NCBI GenBank assembly: GCA_004794785.1 | Contig: SJOL01007474.1 | Location: 13,948 to 77,947, forward strand | Direction of reading: 5' to 3' | DNA from: Opisthorchis felineus | Lineage: Eukaryota; Platyhelminthes; Trematoda; Opisthorchiida; Opisthorchiidae | Length of the DNA: 64,000 nucleotides | In this document: positions 1 to 12,480 of the stretch, in pieces | Layout: every line of letters starts with the position of its first letter | Numbering within the stretch: position 1 is the first letter of the stretch | The notes under the pieces: model-generated | Database searches by the model: none | Told to the model about the DNA's origin: nothing | What the model saw: only the letters and a program-made list of their open reading frames with translations | Translations under genes and position numbers: made by a program

Positions 1-899
1 CCCCTCTTATAGTTTCAGATCTTGTGACGAAAGATTTAGCTGCGTCATTGCTGGAACTGCTATGCAACCCTACTGGCTGTAGTATGGATTGCAGTCAGTT
101 GTACAGTTCTGAGGTGGATTTAAACTCCACGTAACGAACCATAGCTAACAATCCGGAAGCGGAGTGTCGGCATTCAAAAATCATTCAAAATGGGGATTCA
201 GGTGGCTTATCGCTATAATCTTGGTGCCTATTGGTGTGTCATCCTTAAAAATTGCTTTTGTAGTCAAGCACCACAATTCGCTACTTTCGACCTCATTCAA
301 AATATCCCACTGTTTCTGGATGGAGTATTCGGCCAAGAAGTCCTCGCAGCAGTGTTGGTATTCTTCTTGTCTTTCGTCAGCGGTTCAACAGGCAGTGACT
401 TCTGAGAAGTGATGCTTGATATGGCTGGCCATATCGAAGAAGGTACTGAGTTTTTTTACCAGTTCTGCTCTTCAGCTGACTAGCTAGGTATCATCCTTAT
501 TGATGGGACTCTCGGTATGTTAACTCCGAAACATTTGAATACCAGTCCGATTTCGGTCACGAAGAATTCTGGCCGGTAAAATGGCCAGGTTTTGCGGCTT
601 TTATGTGGTAATCTAGGTTCTGTGAATCTCACCACCTACTCAAGTAAACGCTGGCGTCCTTCAGTGGTCTCCAGATTTCTTTTATTTCATCGTCTTGGAA
701 CTCCCATCAACAAAGCCAGCTTGTTCTTGTCCACGACTTTCTTTATCTCCTTGCTGGTAAGCTTCAGAAAGCGCACCGGCGATGAATATCTGGCCTTTTG
801 CCTTGGAATGAAATTTTGAGGTTCTGCTTTTGTTTTCTCGTGATTATCACCTGATAATGCCTTGCCACTTGATTAAGAGGTTTTTTGATGAATATAACA
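1..899 (-). other. Possible gypsy integrase remnant, not resolved
   Basis: This stretch lies where integrase of the gypsy element at 900-2701 would be. On the minus strand at about 560-500 a short reading (VTEIGLVFKCFGVNIPRV) loosely resembles the segment that precedes the integrase zinc finger. No HHCC finger or D-D-E catalytic core could be followed, because frames are broken. It may simply be unrelated sequence. Confidence 0.25.
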
Positions 900-2701
900 G
901 CAACTTCGGGGACTTTTTTACCGCCATCCCTTTACTAAACCTGTGGGCTTAAAGACGTTCTGGGGCAAAAACGACTGTCAGCATTTTGTTCTCTAGTTGT
1001 GTACAGTTTTGTTCAGTTTCCGGCATAGTCTGTTGACCTGCCTTCCTACAAATTAGACTGGCCGCTATCGTTTTAAATGAGTAGCTGATAATTTTGATCG
1101 CACTGCAAAAGCCGGTGGTTTCATGGCGACTTGGTCTATCCTCTCCAGTACCGTTTACCATACTTTCGGCACCTACACAGAACACTCGCCCATCAGGAAG
1201 AAAATTAATAAATCAAATCCGGGAACCCTGCTAAGAAGTGGCTGAGATTCTTGACTGTTTAGCTTGGAGACCGCTCCGCTATTGTTTGGAATAGACGTTG
1301 TAAACTAAACGGATTTTTCCGGCTCTGAGCACGAGCCATTTGGGGTCTGCGGTTGGCATGGAAAAATATCATATTCAGTCATCCACTCCGACTTACTTCG
1401 AAGCAGACGAATTTCTTGTTGGATATAGCAATTTATAATGAAGTCCAGGTTAGCGTCATGTCCTTCAGAAGTTCGCCAAAAATACAGTTAAGCAATCGAA
1501 GTCGCAGGTATCTACTGGGATTTTGCTGATTCCCGGGTCAGCCCTTTTGAACATCCCACTGGTCGCTTTTAACCCAAAAAGAAGACTTAGCCGTTTTAAC
1601 AAACGGAAAGTGTCACTGAACATAGTGGGTACCCAGATCGTTCCTCGAGTCTCAGTGGAACGGAAGATAAACCGAGCTACGTGAGTAGCTTCGCCTGGCA
1701 TAGGTTTTGAATTGTGTCATACGTAATGAGCATTCTGCGGTGTTCGCGGCGCAGTACGAAATTCGACGGCCTGGGATCAACGCAGAGTCGCAGTTTGCCC
1801 GATTTCTTCATAAATGTTGAAATACGACTGGCCCAATCTTTTGGTTCATCAAATAGCAGTAAGAAACACAACGTCGTCAAGCGATTTAGCCAGACACGCA
1901 ACATTCCACATAGAGGCTGTGCTATGTGACGACAAGCTAACTTACCCTAGCGGCTGACCTGGCCCTTTGGAATAAAGGGAGGCGTGTACCCAAAAGACAG
2001 TGTGACGAGGATCACTACCTTGATTGCTAGAAAACCAAGAAGTGGTGTCAGGGTCCCCTTGGCTACTAGACACTAGGGTAGGTTTTTATCCATTCTGAGG
2101 TTTTTTACGAACATGCGTGCCTGTTTGACTACACGTGTGCGTATTTTTTCAAATTTGAAAGTTTATGTCCACAAGCGATAGCAACATGCCTTTTATACGG
2201 TGGCCGCTGATGATACATACGAAAGTGGTTGACTCTAGATGAAATCGTTAGTCCCACTTTCGACAAGCAAGTTAGAAAAGCCGGTCAAACGACTGCTTCT
2301 CGCCAAACTGACTCCATTTTGACCGTTCAGCTGGTGGTCGTTCGACACCGAAGAGTGGTTTTACCTACCACATTTCGATCAAGTTTGTTTCCGCACCGGT
2401 CGATTAATCTATAGATGCGGGCCTAAAGTCTCACAACTGCAAGCCGCTCACTTCGTTCTAACCGCGTTTGGCTAGTTTGGGGTAAGGTCTCAGCCACCGT
2501 ATCACAGCGATGATTTGACGATGACTGACGACGTTTGAAAAATCCTTTTGTGGTGCCCTCATCATACATGGCCCAAATGAGACGTATGCAGCTTGAGCCT
2601 TCGTTCCTATAGCCGCAACAATTCCAGAAATTAGCGACATTCTGCAGTGCTAATAGGCACTCGTCGTCCTCTGACACCTCCGTGTGGTGTGAAAACTGCA
2701 A
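900..2701 (-). mobile_element. Decayed Ty3/gypsy LTR retrotransposon, gag-NC to RNase H
   Basis: Three collinear pieces on the minus strand read in the gag-pol order of a Ty3/gypsy element. At 2701-2423 there is a degenerate zinc-knuckle-like stretch (NCCGYRNEGSSC followed by a second decayed knuckle). At 1930-1465 lies reverse transcriptase: a DEP.DWAS block, then KKSGKLRLCVDPRPSN and LRREHRRM, and in a shifted frame the LLFGLKATSGMFKRA block that matches the family FGL.SA...FQR motif. At 1185-949 the RNase H segment ends with TETEQNCTQLENKML, like the usual TE..YAQIEKEML. Stops and frameshifts break every domain, so the copy is dead. Integrase should follow towards position 1, but I can only see weak hints there. 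No LTRs were found, so the borders are those of the recognisable coding pieces. Confidence 0.85.
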
Positions 2702-5700
2702 TCTTTCAAAAGTTTATTTCACCTGGTACGAACAACAAACCTACAGCTTGGTAATCGCGGCTGCTGGGGCTTTCCTAGGCTTTAAAAGGTGGTTGTAGTG
2801 AAAGTGGACCAAGCACCCAGGCCTGGTTACTGTCGAAATATTGCCAACCAAAGATCTTTTGATTCCACGTTAAAGCTCCTCAAATGGAGAGGTCAGTTTA
2901 GGTCCGCTTCCAGAGTTCCCAGCTTTCGGTGAAGTTTTTTGGTGGCGAAGCTGTGGCTGGACACCTTCCGGTGACTGACAATTCTACCCCTAATATCATG
3001 TCAAAAATACCGTGTCGTCTACTGATAGATCCTTATTAATTTTGCATCCAGCCAGTCCCAACATAGCGATGAGTGGCACTTCGTTAGGCGCGATCATAGT
3101 GGTTGTGCCAGAATTGGCGGAATTAAGCCACTGCCACCCAAGCGTGACGCATATCGGAACAAGGGCGGCCGCGAAACACAAGTGGCTTGTGAGCAGAATG
3201 GTAAGGATTTGCGACGGAAGGTGGGGTGATAAAGAAGCACAGCTGAGAGGCGGTAAACATATAACTGGAGGGTTTTCAGCTAAAAGTAATGACCATTGAA
3301 AATTTCGGTGACCCGGTTTAGTTGAGGAACGACAGCAGGATGATGGTGATGAAAATACAGCTACGCCGATCGAAAAAGCGAAGGTTTATACTCCGTGAAT
3401 GTAAAGAGAATTGACTGGAGAGGAAAGCACGCTGCCGGTAGGGCGCTACGACTGGCAATGACATACAGAGTATGGAAGTATCTGCTACTGTGTACCGTGT
3501 GGAGGGAGGTTCACTGCTAATTCTGGGGGGCGGATGAGTGTAGAGGGTAAGGTGGTTAGAAGCACATGATGATGGAAGGCTGAAGATGTGAGGTGCGTGG
3601 TTTTGTTGTACGTTCCGGAGGTGAGATGTTAGCGACGAGGTACAGTCACCTCGCAAAAAGAATTTCAGTAGAGAGGTCGTGCCAAATGCCTTTATTTCAC
3701 TCCAGCTGGCTCGCACATGCCATAGCCATTTTTACTCTGTTAAATTTGTCTATTTGGATTCTTGGAAGGACTTACCATGATATATCCCGCAGGCGACGTG
3801 GACCTTCGACGGCGGCTGTTCTTTTTTGGTTCATGTGTGCGAAGCTGGTCTCAAAACCTCACGTCTGGGTAGATAACACATGCCCCTGGATAGTTGCTGG
3901 TCATTCGTGTGCACTTGAATACGAATCATCGGGAAGCCTTCCTCACCGGAAGCACCTAACTGAATGTGAAAGCTTACTGTTAACCTGTCAAGTTCCCGCG
4001 CCCATCCGACATCACCGGATGGTGGCCTGAGACACTGACATCCTGGGTACTCGCTCACTTGAGAGATTTTAAGGAAGCCTTCATAAACTTGCCCAAAGGC
4101 GGCTACCCGATTGTGGCTAATCCTTACACGCATGAACTTCAAACCATTTTAAACCAATCATGGAGGTATAGGCAGGTCACCAGCCCAAAAGCAGCATCAT
4201 ATAGTATTCCCGGAGAGGTTCCCTTACCGGAAAATCAGACGTTTGTGGTCCTGAAAGATTTCCGCATTTGAGAATCAGTACTAATGTGTTGATGCAATTT
4301 CCTTGGGGCAGTTGGTCACCTTGTCCGCAGCAAAGCTTTATAAAACTGTGGGGGGTTCCGTTCGACGGCGTGAGGGTAACAGTAATCCCTTCGCCTAATT
4401 AGGATATAATACGAGGTGAAATTTTTGCAAAATCACACAAGGGTGTTCAGGACTTCATTCGTTACGGAAGGCACTATTTTATATTAGAAGTCGACTAGTT
4501 TTGACGCACGACTCAGAAAATTTCATACACAAGAAATCCCCAAATGGTTTAATTCCTGAGGCACGTAGGAAATTATGAACGTCGCAAACAGTTGATAAAC
4601 CTATATAGAACTAAGAGAACTTCCAAGTGTTGCGCTTTTCATGCGAAGCGGACACTGCGGTCAGTGGGAGTTGAGAGGCCTTTTTATCTTGCCACTACGC
4701 CGGGGCTTTCCAGCTGTTTTCTGTCAGCGGAGGGAATAAGAGTTCCACGAAGCAGAAGAACCCGCAGATTAATCTGCATTGGCGTGCGCCTCCGAAAAAG
4801 CTCAAGGTTCTGTAAGATAATATACGTGCGGGACGAACTTGTTAGGCAGGACATCCGTGAGGGAGACCAGGTCAAGGTTCTGCAGCCATTGCTGCCTCAG
4901 AAGTCATTTTGGACTGCCGGTATCCACCATTTTTTATTTAGGGTACTAAGAAACTTCTTGGCGTTACACCTGCACAATGGCTTAAGACCTATATCAGGTA
5001 TGAAAATTCCCGGTCTAGTGAACAGCTCTAACCTTCAGTTTATCATGGGTGCCTCCAGGTAACCAAATTTTTGTGAACTATCAACCAACGAGGGAGTGTA
5101 GTCTGGTTTAGAGTGAAGTGACTTGGGAAGAGCAGTTTACCTTCTCTTCACTAATGGTGACTTCTTCTGACCTGCTGCTGATTGAACAGGATGCTGTCAG
5201 GCAAAATCAGGCTGCTATAGCCGAGGCCTCCGAAAAGGACATAAATTTAACCTCACCGATTTCGGTAAATCATCTGATAAAATTACTCATCACAGATTAG
5301 CGAGGAGAACATTTGAATTTGAGATTGAAATTATTCTTCTGAGCCTTGTTGAGTGGACAGCAATTTCCCGTCTGTCAACGATGCCAAACCGGCGCAACGA
5401 GTTTCTCACAGTTGCCTGCCGCAGGAACCCACCCTCAGTACTTCACTCCTCTTAATGTAAATCGATTATCTGTTTACATCAATCAGGTCCTCATTCCAGG
5501 ATTATTTCGATTTTAGTACGTGTTTGGCCCTTAAATAAAGGACCTTTCTTGGTCTGCATTGTTGTCGAAGCGGAGCCAAATTTTCGGTCCTTTGCGTTGA
5601 CGTTAGACGACCGGAGTGGCTTTGGGACAGCTTATGGTATTTTAGACCAGAAACTAGAATTGTTGGCCAGTGGTTCGGAACTTCCAATGGGCCGACACTT

Positions 5701-7817
5701 TTGAACAGCTGCAGTACGCCACCTTCATACGGCGAGGTTTCTCCCCGCATGGATCAGTTGCAATAGAGTAAATAACAGCTTCCAAAATTTTCGAGGGGCT
5801 ACTTTTGCTTCCGGGAACTTGAGTGGGGCAAAGTTCATCCAATATCCCGGTGAACTAACTTACCCAGGCTACCAATTTCAAAATGTAGCCAATAAGAAAA
5901 TACGTACTTTGACGCTTTGCTTCATGAAAGCTATGAAAGCACGTTCAGAGCCAGGCTCCCTGAAATCCTTTGACCCAGACTTTGAGGTGTCCTTAGTCAG
6001 GCACCTGTTTGAAAGGATCGAAGTGTTGTTCCGCCCACAATGAATTACGATCCAAGTAAAACTGCTTCGTGAGCTAGGTCAGTCCGAAAGGCACTGTGCA
6101 CCCGTTCCATCATCTTTGGGCTCGTCAGAAATGTACAGCCTACCTGGATCTAGGACTACTCGACCTGCCAACCTCCCGAGCCGCTGTCGAAGTCTGTCTT
6201 TCGCTTACCAGTAGCTTCAGTACCATCATCTTATGCCCAGACAGTATATGGCGCTGCAAAGCGTCCGTTTAGGCAGGTGATAGCACTGGCCCAGACTGAA
6301 TTCCTCTGCAGGACAAAATGTTGCTCGTAATCTCCAGTTCACCACATATTATTACTAGACCCATAGGATGTCTTCTTATTCCACCCACAGTGGATTGGCG
6401 GTTATTTTCTTAACTCTGATCAGCTATACTGATAATGCGGCATGTATCCATCGGCTTTCTCCGGAGCCGTAGTAATCAATGGTTGTCGGAACCACCGCCC
6501 TGATACCATCGAATCGCTTTGGGGCAAGCGTGTTCAGTGGTTTCGGTCACATCACATGCTCCTGAAAGCGCTTCGGTTACGGAATTCAGAAGACTCTACC
6601 TAAACGATAGAAGGCGGGCGCGCATATTGTGTCTGTGAGACAGTTTGCCTGATTACAAGCGTGATTATCTACGCAGGCAACAACCATCAGTGTTGACATG
6701 GACAATGGAAAAATCTAATGCGCATCAACCATTCCAAGCATGATGACATGCAAATGTAAGTTCGCTTCAATCCCTCTGCTTCATTTTGTCGCTTAAACCC
6801 GTGGGTTCCTTCAACTTTCGACATGATGTTGCACTTCTCTCAAGTAGTGCACTGCAGCTGTATCTTTATCGAACATCAGACAAACTGTTCACGCTTGATT
6901 CCCATATATAGACTAGTATGCGGTACGCTGTCACTGGTACCTGTCTATAGAGACCCCCACCGAAATATTTGGCAACGAGCACTCGAATCCGGAGCTTGAA
7001 GGAAATGGTTGCAACTCAGACAGAAGAGGTCGCTGAAACCTGATAGAGCGCATTTGGGAGTGGTGCCTTCACCATTTCTATGCACATCCAGGTCTCGCCC
7101 TTCCAGCCTTTATGGGAAATTGAAAGACACAGAAGCTCGAACAGCCTTGAACGGCGACGGAGAAAAGTTGCCACAGGTGCTTTTATGCAGTAGTTGCTGA
7201 ATCATCCGCAGGTCTGTGCTAGAAATTTTGTGAAAGGTCTGTAACACTGAGCCAAAGGTTCGATTCTGATTGGCCACATTTTGACCAATCCGGACAGTAG
7301 TGCCTGGCTCCTAGCCGAATCGTCGTACACTTACCCAACTGGCGTGGCTTTCGGTTAATCAGGACAGCCCACCTCCGGGTACTCTCAGGAAAAGTTGACA
7401 GTTTGGAGAATATTTCACAATTTCTGCTTCAGCCTATTTTGAGACGGCAGTGGCGATCCCTTTGAAAGTGGGTTGCTCGATAACCCGATGTTGAGTAGTA
7501 CGATTTTATTAGTCAACTGTTGCCTGCCTATAGTAGTCATTCAGTTTTCCGGCCACCAACTGTGTTCTGAGATACAGTGATTCCAGCTGCTATGGCTTTG
7601 TTCGTCGGGGATAAGGCCCACGAGTAGGTGACCGCGCGTTGGGGATGATGGCGTGACCAGTTAATTGGTTCAGTTTGTCCGGTATGGCAGTGTGAGACAG
7701 CTACATAGTGAGTGCAACGGCTTTGATGCAGGTTCATTATTGACCGCGTGGTATGGCTATCTCTGTCAGGGTCACTAACCATCGGTTTGTCCCATTTCGG
7801 GGTTCCCAGCTTGGGGG
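2702..7817. other. No recognisable gene (5.1 kb)
   Basis: Several open frames of 60-156 codons occur here (for example 4592-5062 and 5118-5300 on the plus strand). None has a family motif I recognise, none is joined to a neighbour by splice sites in phase, and lengths of this order are expected by chance in 64 kb. Old transposon sequence is likely but not shown. Confidence 0.4.
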
Positions 7818-8002
7818 GCGAAATGGCTCAAGTGGCTAGAGCGCGAATTTACTGACCGGAAGGTCCGTGGTTCGAACCCGACCTCTCCATCTCGACTTCT
7901 CCTGTCTAGGCTTGGGCAACCTTGCAGTATCCCAGCCCTCGTGCTCCCTTAGGGCGGCGTGGCAGCTAGGCACCTGAAGGGTGCTACAGCTGAACGTTTT
8001 TT
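7818..8002 (+). mobile_element. tRNA-derived SINE, best preserved copy
   Basis: The left end is tRNA-like. An A-box-like segment (TGGCTCAAGTGGCTAGAGCG) is followed about 35 bp later by a perfect B box (GGTTCGAACCC at about 7869-7879). The body then runs through CTTGGGCAACC, CCAGCCCTCGTGC, GGCAGCTAGGCACC and GGTGCTACAGCTGAACG, ending in a T-rich tail at about 7997. The same roughly 180-bp consensus occurs at 8902, 10812 and 52924 and, inverted, at 37046. The A/B boxes would act as an internal RNA polymerase III promoter. It is not called as a tRNA gene because no cloverleaf closes and the sequence continues past the tRNA length. Confidence 0.85.
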
Positions 8003-8119
8003 TTCCAGGCTGGGAGACGGCGGTTACGAACGTGACTAAGTTGAGGTTGCCGGGTCTTGAACTGGTCGTGCATATGACTTGTGAGGCCAGAGATTTGCAA
8101 GGCCAACGGTCCTCTGGCA

Positions 8120-8400
8120 TACGAAGTTCATGGTTCAACCGACGTCGCCCTCATGGCTGTTTGGCGTTTGAACACCACGCTCCGTAACAACGCACTGATG
8201 ATTTCACTTCATTTAGTTATGAGACTATTGCAATCAAATTGCCGAGCTCAGTGGACAAAACAACGACCAAGCACTAGTATGTTTTACTACTATATTGATA
8301 TCAACGGTGATGATGAACCCGTGGAATGTGACCAACTGATCTATCCAGGCAAAGTTACTCCTCGGAAAAACCATCTATCGACATCAACACTACTGATCTG
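8120..8400 (+). mobile_element. Possible LINE fragment, plus strand
   Basis: The translated plus strand contains DDEPVECDQLIYPG, which resembles the E.VDxFVYLGS segment just after the reverse transcriptase YADD region of the fluke LINEs seen at 50.3 kb and 11.2 kb. The surrounding frame is open for about 100 codons but otherwise shows no motif. A single short match supports the call, so it is tentative. Confidence 0.3.
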
Positions 8401-8901
8401 ATGTCTCTACTAGACCCGCACAATGCCCTGGAGTTACCGATGGTCAAGTCTATAGTTTCAGAAAGCCTGCACGCAGCAGGTACGCCTTTGGTCCATAAAG
8501 TATACCGGATCGAAACGCAGCAATGTGCACTTTGCCATTGGCAGCCAAACTGATGTCACGTCGCTGCCACAAATACCGGAGGTTGTTGAACGCCTCCCTT
8601 CCCAATCCGGCAAGTCATTTCGTCTTTCGTCAGTTCGCCGGAACTTATGCAGCTGAACAGGTACACTAACTTATCTGCCACGCCGATCATTCATTTACTA
8701 ACACGAGGTTTGTATTCGATGCCACGCAGTGTTACCATAACACTGAACTTTCCAGATACCGAATCTTGCAGTAGAATTGCGTTAGCAAAATAACTTGCAT
8801 TTCTAAAGAGTGATACCATCAGCGTACTCAGTAATCGTGAGCAAACACCCGGGGTTCATTTCTATCCCTGAGTTTTTGAGACAGCTGAAGAGGACTCAGC
8901 T

Positions 8902-9031
8902 CGAGATGGCTCAGTGTTTAAGGCGCAAACTTACTGACTGTCTAGGCCTGAGGAATCTGGCAGTATCTCGACGGTCGTGCTTAATCGGATTACATGATAG
9001 CTAGGCACCGGAAGGGTGCTACAGTTGAACC
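8902..9031 (+). mobile_element. SINE copy with internal deletion of the B box
   Basis: Same family as 7818-8002. The A-box side (GAGATGGCTCAGTG...AAGGCGCAAACTTACTGACTG) jumps directly to TCTAGGCCTGAGGAATCTGGCAG, losing about 50 bp that hold the pol III B box. The right end (AGCTAGGCACCGGAAGGGTGCTACAGTTGAAC) is intact. This copy should be transcriptionally dead. Confidence 0.75.
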
Positions 9032-9035
9032 ATGT

Positions 9036-9780
9036 CATGAAGAAGACTCAAGCAACACCAATCACGAAGTTAAAGGGGAAGAGTGACCGAAGCCGCCCTT
9101 ACCTGAATGTGGTGAGAGCAGGAGAGAGTTTACCGTGGACACGTACGGGAGACATTACCGTATACAGCCTTTATAAAAGACCAGAATTTAGAAGAAACAA
9201 ACTTCATTGCCACATGCTGCCGCAGTTTCTGACGGTCAGCGGAGTCGAAAACGGCATTCAAGTTGAGAGGAACGACCATTGTTGGTCATGGAAGTCCAGT
9301 TCGGTTTATCAGCCAAAAGCTGTGTACCAGAGTGCGTTGGTCCCATTGCTACAGCTTCGGTCACCGGAAAATTGCAGAGCGGGGGACTTAGCCAAACATT
9401 GGAGGCAATGGCGTAATCGGTTCGTTTTTACTGAATTAGTCTAGTTGTTTGAAAGAACAGGTGACTAGGCAGCCACTCGTTGAAGCGGATAGCTTCGATG
9501 CCGGACCGTCTTTGACTGCGTGGTTGGTCTTCGGAATGAGTGGAACGCTTGTCGCAAAGTGAACATATGATCGATGCAACCCTGGCCAGAGTGAAATCCA
9601 GCTTAATTCTGGCGATTCCCAATGATGGATAGGTCTGCGTAGCGTAATGTCACAGAGCACCTTGTGAAGCATCAGTGTCAACACTACTTTTGTTGTCTCT
9701 GATGACGAGCAACTTGTAAGATACAGTCGTTTGGCTGATTTCACAGTGGATTTCGCATGATGTTCTTGCACCCTATTTGG
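9036..9780 (-). mobile_element. LINE reverse transcriptase fragment
   Basis: On the minus strand around 9290-9200 the reading PTMVVPLNLNAVFDSADR matches the RT block PTMVVFLDLKAAFDSVDR of RTE-like LINEs, with a frameshifted continuation towards the SGVRQGCPLS region. The same block is present in the better copy at 51330-51460. The stretch 9440-9780 is open on the minus strand and lies where upstream RT would be, but its assignment is weak. Together with 10130-10640 it probably forms one decayed element, later hit by the SINE at 8902. Confidence 0.6.
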
Positions 9781-10129
9781 ATATGGAAATAGCTGTCGAG
9801 ACGCTGCACTCGTTCGGTATTCTGTTCTCTTTTTAGATGTTTTGGGGAACGTTCATCAAGCTGACCTCCCCCGAAAAGTGCACGCTGTCTGGGCCAGGTT
9901 CTTTGTTGCGTTGAAGCAATGAAAGTGCATCTTGGGCTTCCGTTGACAGTGGACTGGTGTTCCATTTGGATTTACGCGGTCCTTCCAGAGGCTGATTTGG
10001 TGGTGGCCGGCCGAACTGTTCTTAAAAGTGTTCAGCCCATTATCGGAGATGAAGTCCTTGGGAATAAATTGAGGTCCCACCCTTTTCATCGATCGTTTCA
10101 CTAACACCCGCCCTCCTGTGACTAGTTGA

Positions 10130-10640
10130 TCTGGCTAGCTAGATTAAAGTACGGCTGTTTCACCTATTGAATGTTTTTCCCAACTCCCAGGCCTTTGCTG
10201 TCCACCAGCGCTCTCTCAATCTGTAGGCTGTTCACTGTCCGATGTTTTGGGGCAACTGCAAGTGCCATCAAGGTTGTTTGGTTACAGTTTTTCTGGCGTC
10301 AGTCAGGCCTGCCGATCCTGATGAGATCCAATATTCTTTGGAGTGTGCAAGCGACCTTGGGCAGACGGTCTCAGAAGCTGTGACCATGGCTTCTTTCACC
10401 CTTTCCAGTCGCCTCCCATTATTGCGATTGTGTCCGGTTGGTTCTGGGGGCTTTTCATCCAACCCACTTCGACATTGCTGGGTTACGGCGACACTTACGG
10501 GTGAGGAACTGAATGGTCTCGCACCAACTGAATTGTCCCAGGGTGAAAATGGGTGGATAAACGTGCCCGCACAATGTCGTAGCCGGAGTCGGGTCGTATA
10601 CTCCAAAGTGGACGACAATCTTGTATCGTAACTCTCCACC
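10130..10640 (-). mobile_element. LINE fragment, endonuclease-RT linker
   Basis: A 123-codon minus-strand frame has the same layout as the linker of the LINE at 50.3-52.7 kb: a basic stretch, a KEYWISSGSAGLTDARK segment (compare DHWMSARSLSMIDARK in that copy), then IERALVDSKG on the way to RT. It is broken by stops, and no upstream endonuclease motif was found. Confidence 0.6.
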
Positions 10641-10811
10641 GGTAGCTTATTACTGAATAGTTTGCCTGAGTACAGGGCTGATTTGCAGCTGGTGTCTTGT
10701 GCTGAAATTTTTGGCTGCCTAGAAACGAATGATATTTAGCACATAACTGAAGAGGTGGCTCTCCATTATCTGTGCGGTGAAAGTCATCTTCGAATCGACC
10801 GTCAATATCGC

Positions 10812-10990
10812 CTCGAGATTCCTCAGTGGTTAAAGTGCGAGTTTACTGACCGAAAGGTCCGTGGTTCGAACTCAACCTCTGCATCTCGACTGCTCCTGTT
10901 TAGGCTTGGACAACCTGGCAGCGTCCTAGCCCTCATGCTTCCTTCGGGTAGCGTGGCAGCTAGGTACCGGAAGGGTGTTACACCTGAATG
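10812..10990 (+). mobile_element. tRNA-derived SINE, full-length copy
   Basis: A box CCTCAGTGGTTAAAGTGCG, spacer GAGTTTACTGACCGAAAGGTCC, and B box GGTTCGAACTC with one change from consensus. The body and right end match the 7818 copy, ending CCGGAAGGGTGTTACACCTGAATG. A dispersed repeat starts 24 bp downstream (11014-11065), so the two may have been mobilised together. Confidence 0.8.
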
Positions 10991-11013
10991 ACTATTATTA
11001 TCGGCCAACCTGG

Positions 11014-11065
11014 ACACCATCATGGACAGCATGACATCAGTGTTCATCACTGATGCTTCGCTGCT
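11014..11065 (+). repeat. Dispersed repeat, copy 1, with conserved frame
   Basis: About 50 bp nearly identical to 37591-37639. Both copies keep an open frame reading DSMxSVFxTDASL, so the source is probably a coding part of an unidentified retroelement. The core includes a short palindrome around CAGTGTTCAACACTG, which this copy keeps only partly. Confidence 0.55.
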
Positions 11066-11194
11066 GTACAGCTATGATTTATTTGAAGGCCTTATTGTGA
11101 AGAGAAGAATAAAGGCGGACAGTTAAGGGACTTAGTGCTAGCTTACTACAATCATTCCGAGGTGCATACACCTCCAAACACTCATTCAGGCAAT

Positions 11195-12480
11195 CTGGAT
11201 GGAAACCGACAACAAGAACGCCACTGACATCGACTAGCAGCCATATCTTGCAGCGTCTCCAGCCAGGCGCAGTGGGGATCACGCGGTCCCCATCCTGGTA
11301 GGCGAGTAGCACCGACAGCACCCAAACGTTTCGTAATCTCTTTCATACCCCTCTGCCAGGTCAAGGGTCGGCCACCTCTCTGCTTCCGCCACTCTGAATT
11401 TGGCACGGAAAACAACATTCTCTTCGGCAAACGATGGTTTGTCATGCGCAATACCTGGCCTAACCAACGAACCTTCTGGTGCTGGACACATTCCTCAATG
11501 GAAGTCCCCGTTGCACAACCGAAAGCTCGCTTTCTGAGTGCCTGGTTACGGATTCGCCGACACTAACCCACACGAACTATGGTCCTGAGACAACGGTTGC
11601 CGAACACATGAGGACGTCTCAGTTCCGCTGCTCAAACAGGCCAAGTCTCACAGCCATACAACAAAACAGCCCGCACTGTAGCCCGATACACACATCTCTT
11701 GAGATTCAGGGATATACCGCTTTGACGCCATAAATAGTTCAAATTTTCAAACGCTACCCGAGCCTTGTATATTCGTGCAGTAACCTCATCTGTCACACTA
11801 CAATCAGAACTAATACAGCTTCCAAGTTACTTAAAACGCCTCACAACTTCGAGTGCCCCTCCCTGGATTGTAAGTGACGTGTTCAGTGACTGTCCAGCAG
11901 CATGACCTTACACTTTGTGGTTTCAAAGTGTATACCAAAGGACAGGATGACTTTGGTTAGTTCATCCAGAAACACCTGCGCCTTCTCTTGGAAGGCGAGA
12001 ACGATATCGTCTGCATATTCCAGATCGACAAGGTTTTCGTCAGAGGCTATTTGAACACCGTTATCTTGAAGACCTTCCAGTGTTCGTTTTATTATTTCAT
12101 CGATCACGAAATTAAATAAGAATGGAGAGACTGGACATCCCTGACGGATAACTCTTTGTGTACGGAAGCTTTTGGATAGCTCCGCATACTCTCACACGTC
12201 CGGAAGCCCGAGAATACAGAGAACGTATCATGTTCACAAACTTCCGGGGATCCCGTGCTGGGCAAGTCCAATTGCGTACGAATCGCTTGCATGTCCATAC
12301 GTCTTCATTTCCTTTGGCTGAACTAACGTTGTATCACAAAATGCCCCGAGAGGTTTCGTCTTCTCACTGTTCTTCCAGTTTACGGACCGTACGCAGGCTT
12401 GATGGACAGCCCCTCTGAGGATCAAGTGCCATATGTGCGTCTGCGTGACCGCAATACCACCGCGGGCGACCCTCAAGGAT
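11195..12480 (-). mobile_element. LINE (RTE-like), second subfamily, 3' half
   Basis: A long collinear minus-strand reading. At 12107-11883: an FNFVIDEIIKR block, then LVDLEYADDIVLAF, which carries the catalytic YADD of reverse transcriptase. Next FKYLGSCISSDCSVTDEVTAR, then TVRAVLLYGCETWP, RWLGQVLRM and the C-terminal [19 protein letters not shown]. The order and spacing are those of the thumb and C-terminal region of fluke RTE-like LINEs. The frame is interrupted in several places. It differs from the subfamily at 13.5 and 50.3 kb (SSDCSVTDE where those have SPGGLA), so at least two lineages have been active. Confidence 0.88.

Noticed and set aside
4300..4410. Thrombospondin-like WGSWSPC string
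   Set aside because: Only the short string fits; the following cysteines of a TSP1 repeat are absent.
4592..5062. 156-codon open frame
   Set aside because: No family motif, no supported splice links, unremarkable composition; frames of this length occur by chance here.
7818..7890. tRNA gene
   Set aside because: A and B boxes are present but no cloverleaf with acceptor stem closes, and the same 180-bp sequence recurs elsewhere, so it is a SINE head.
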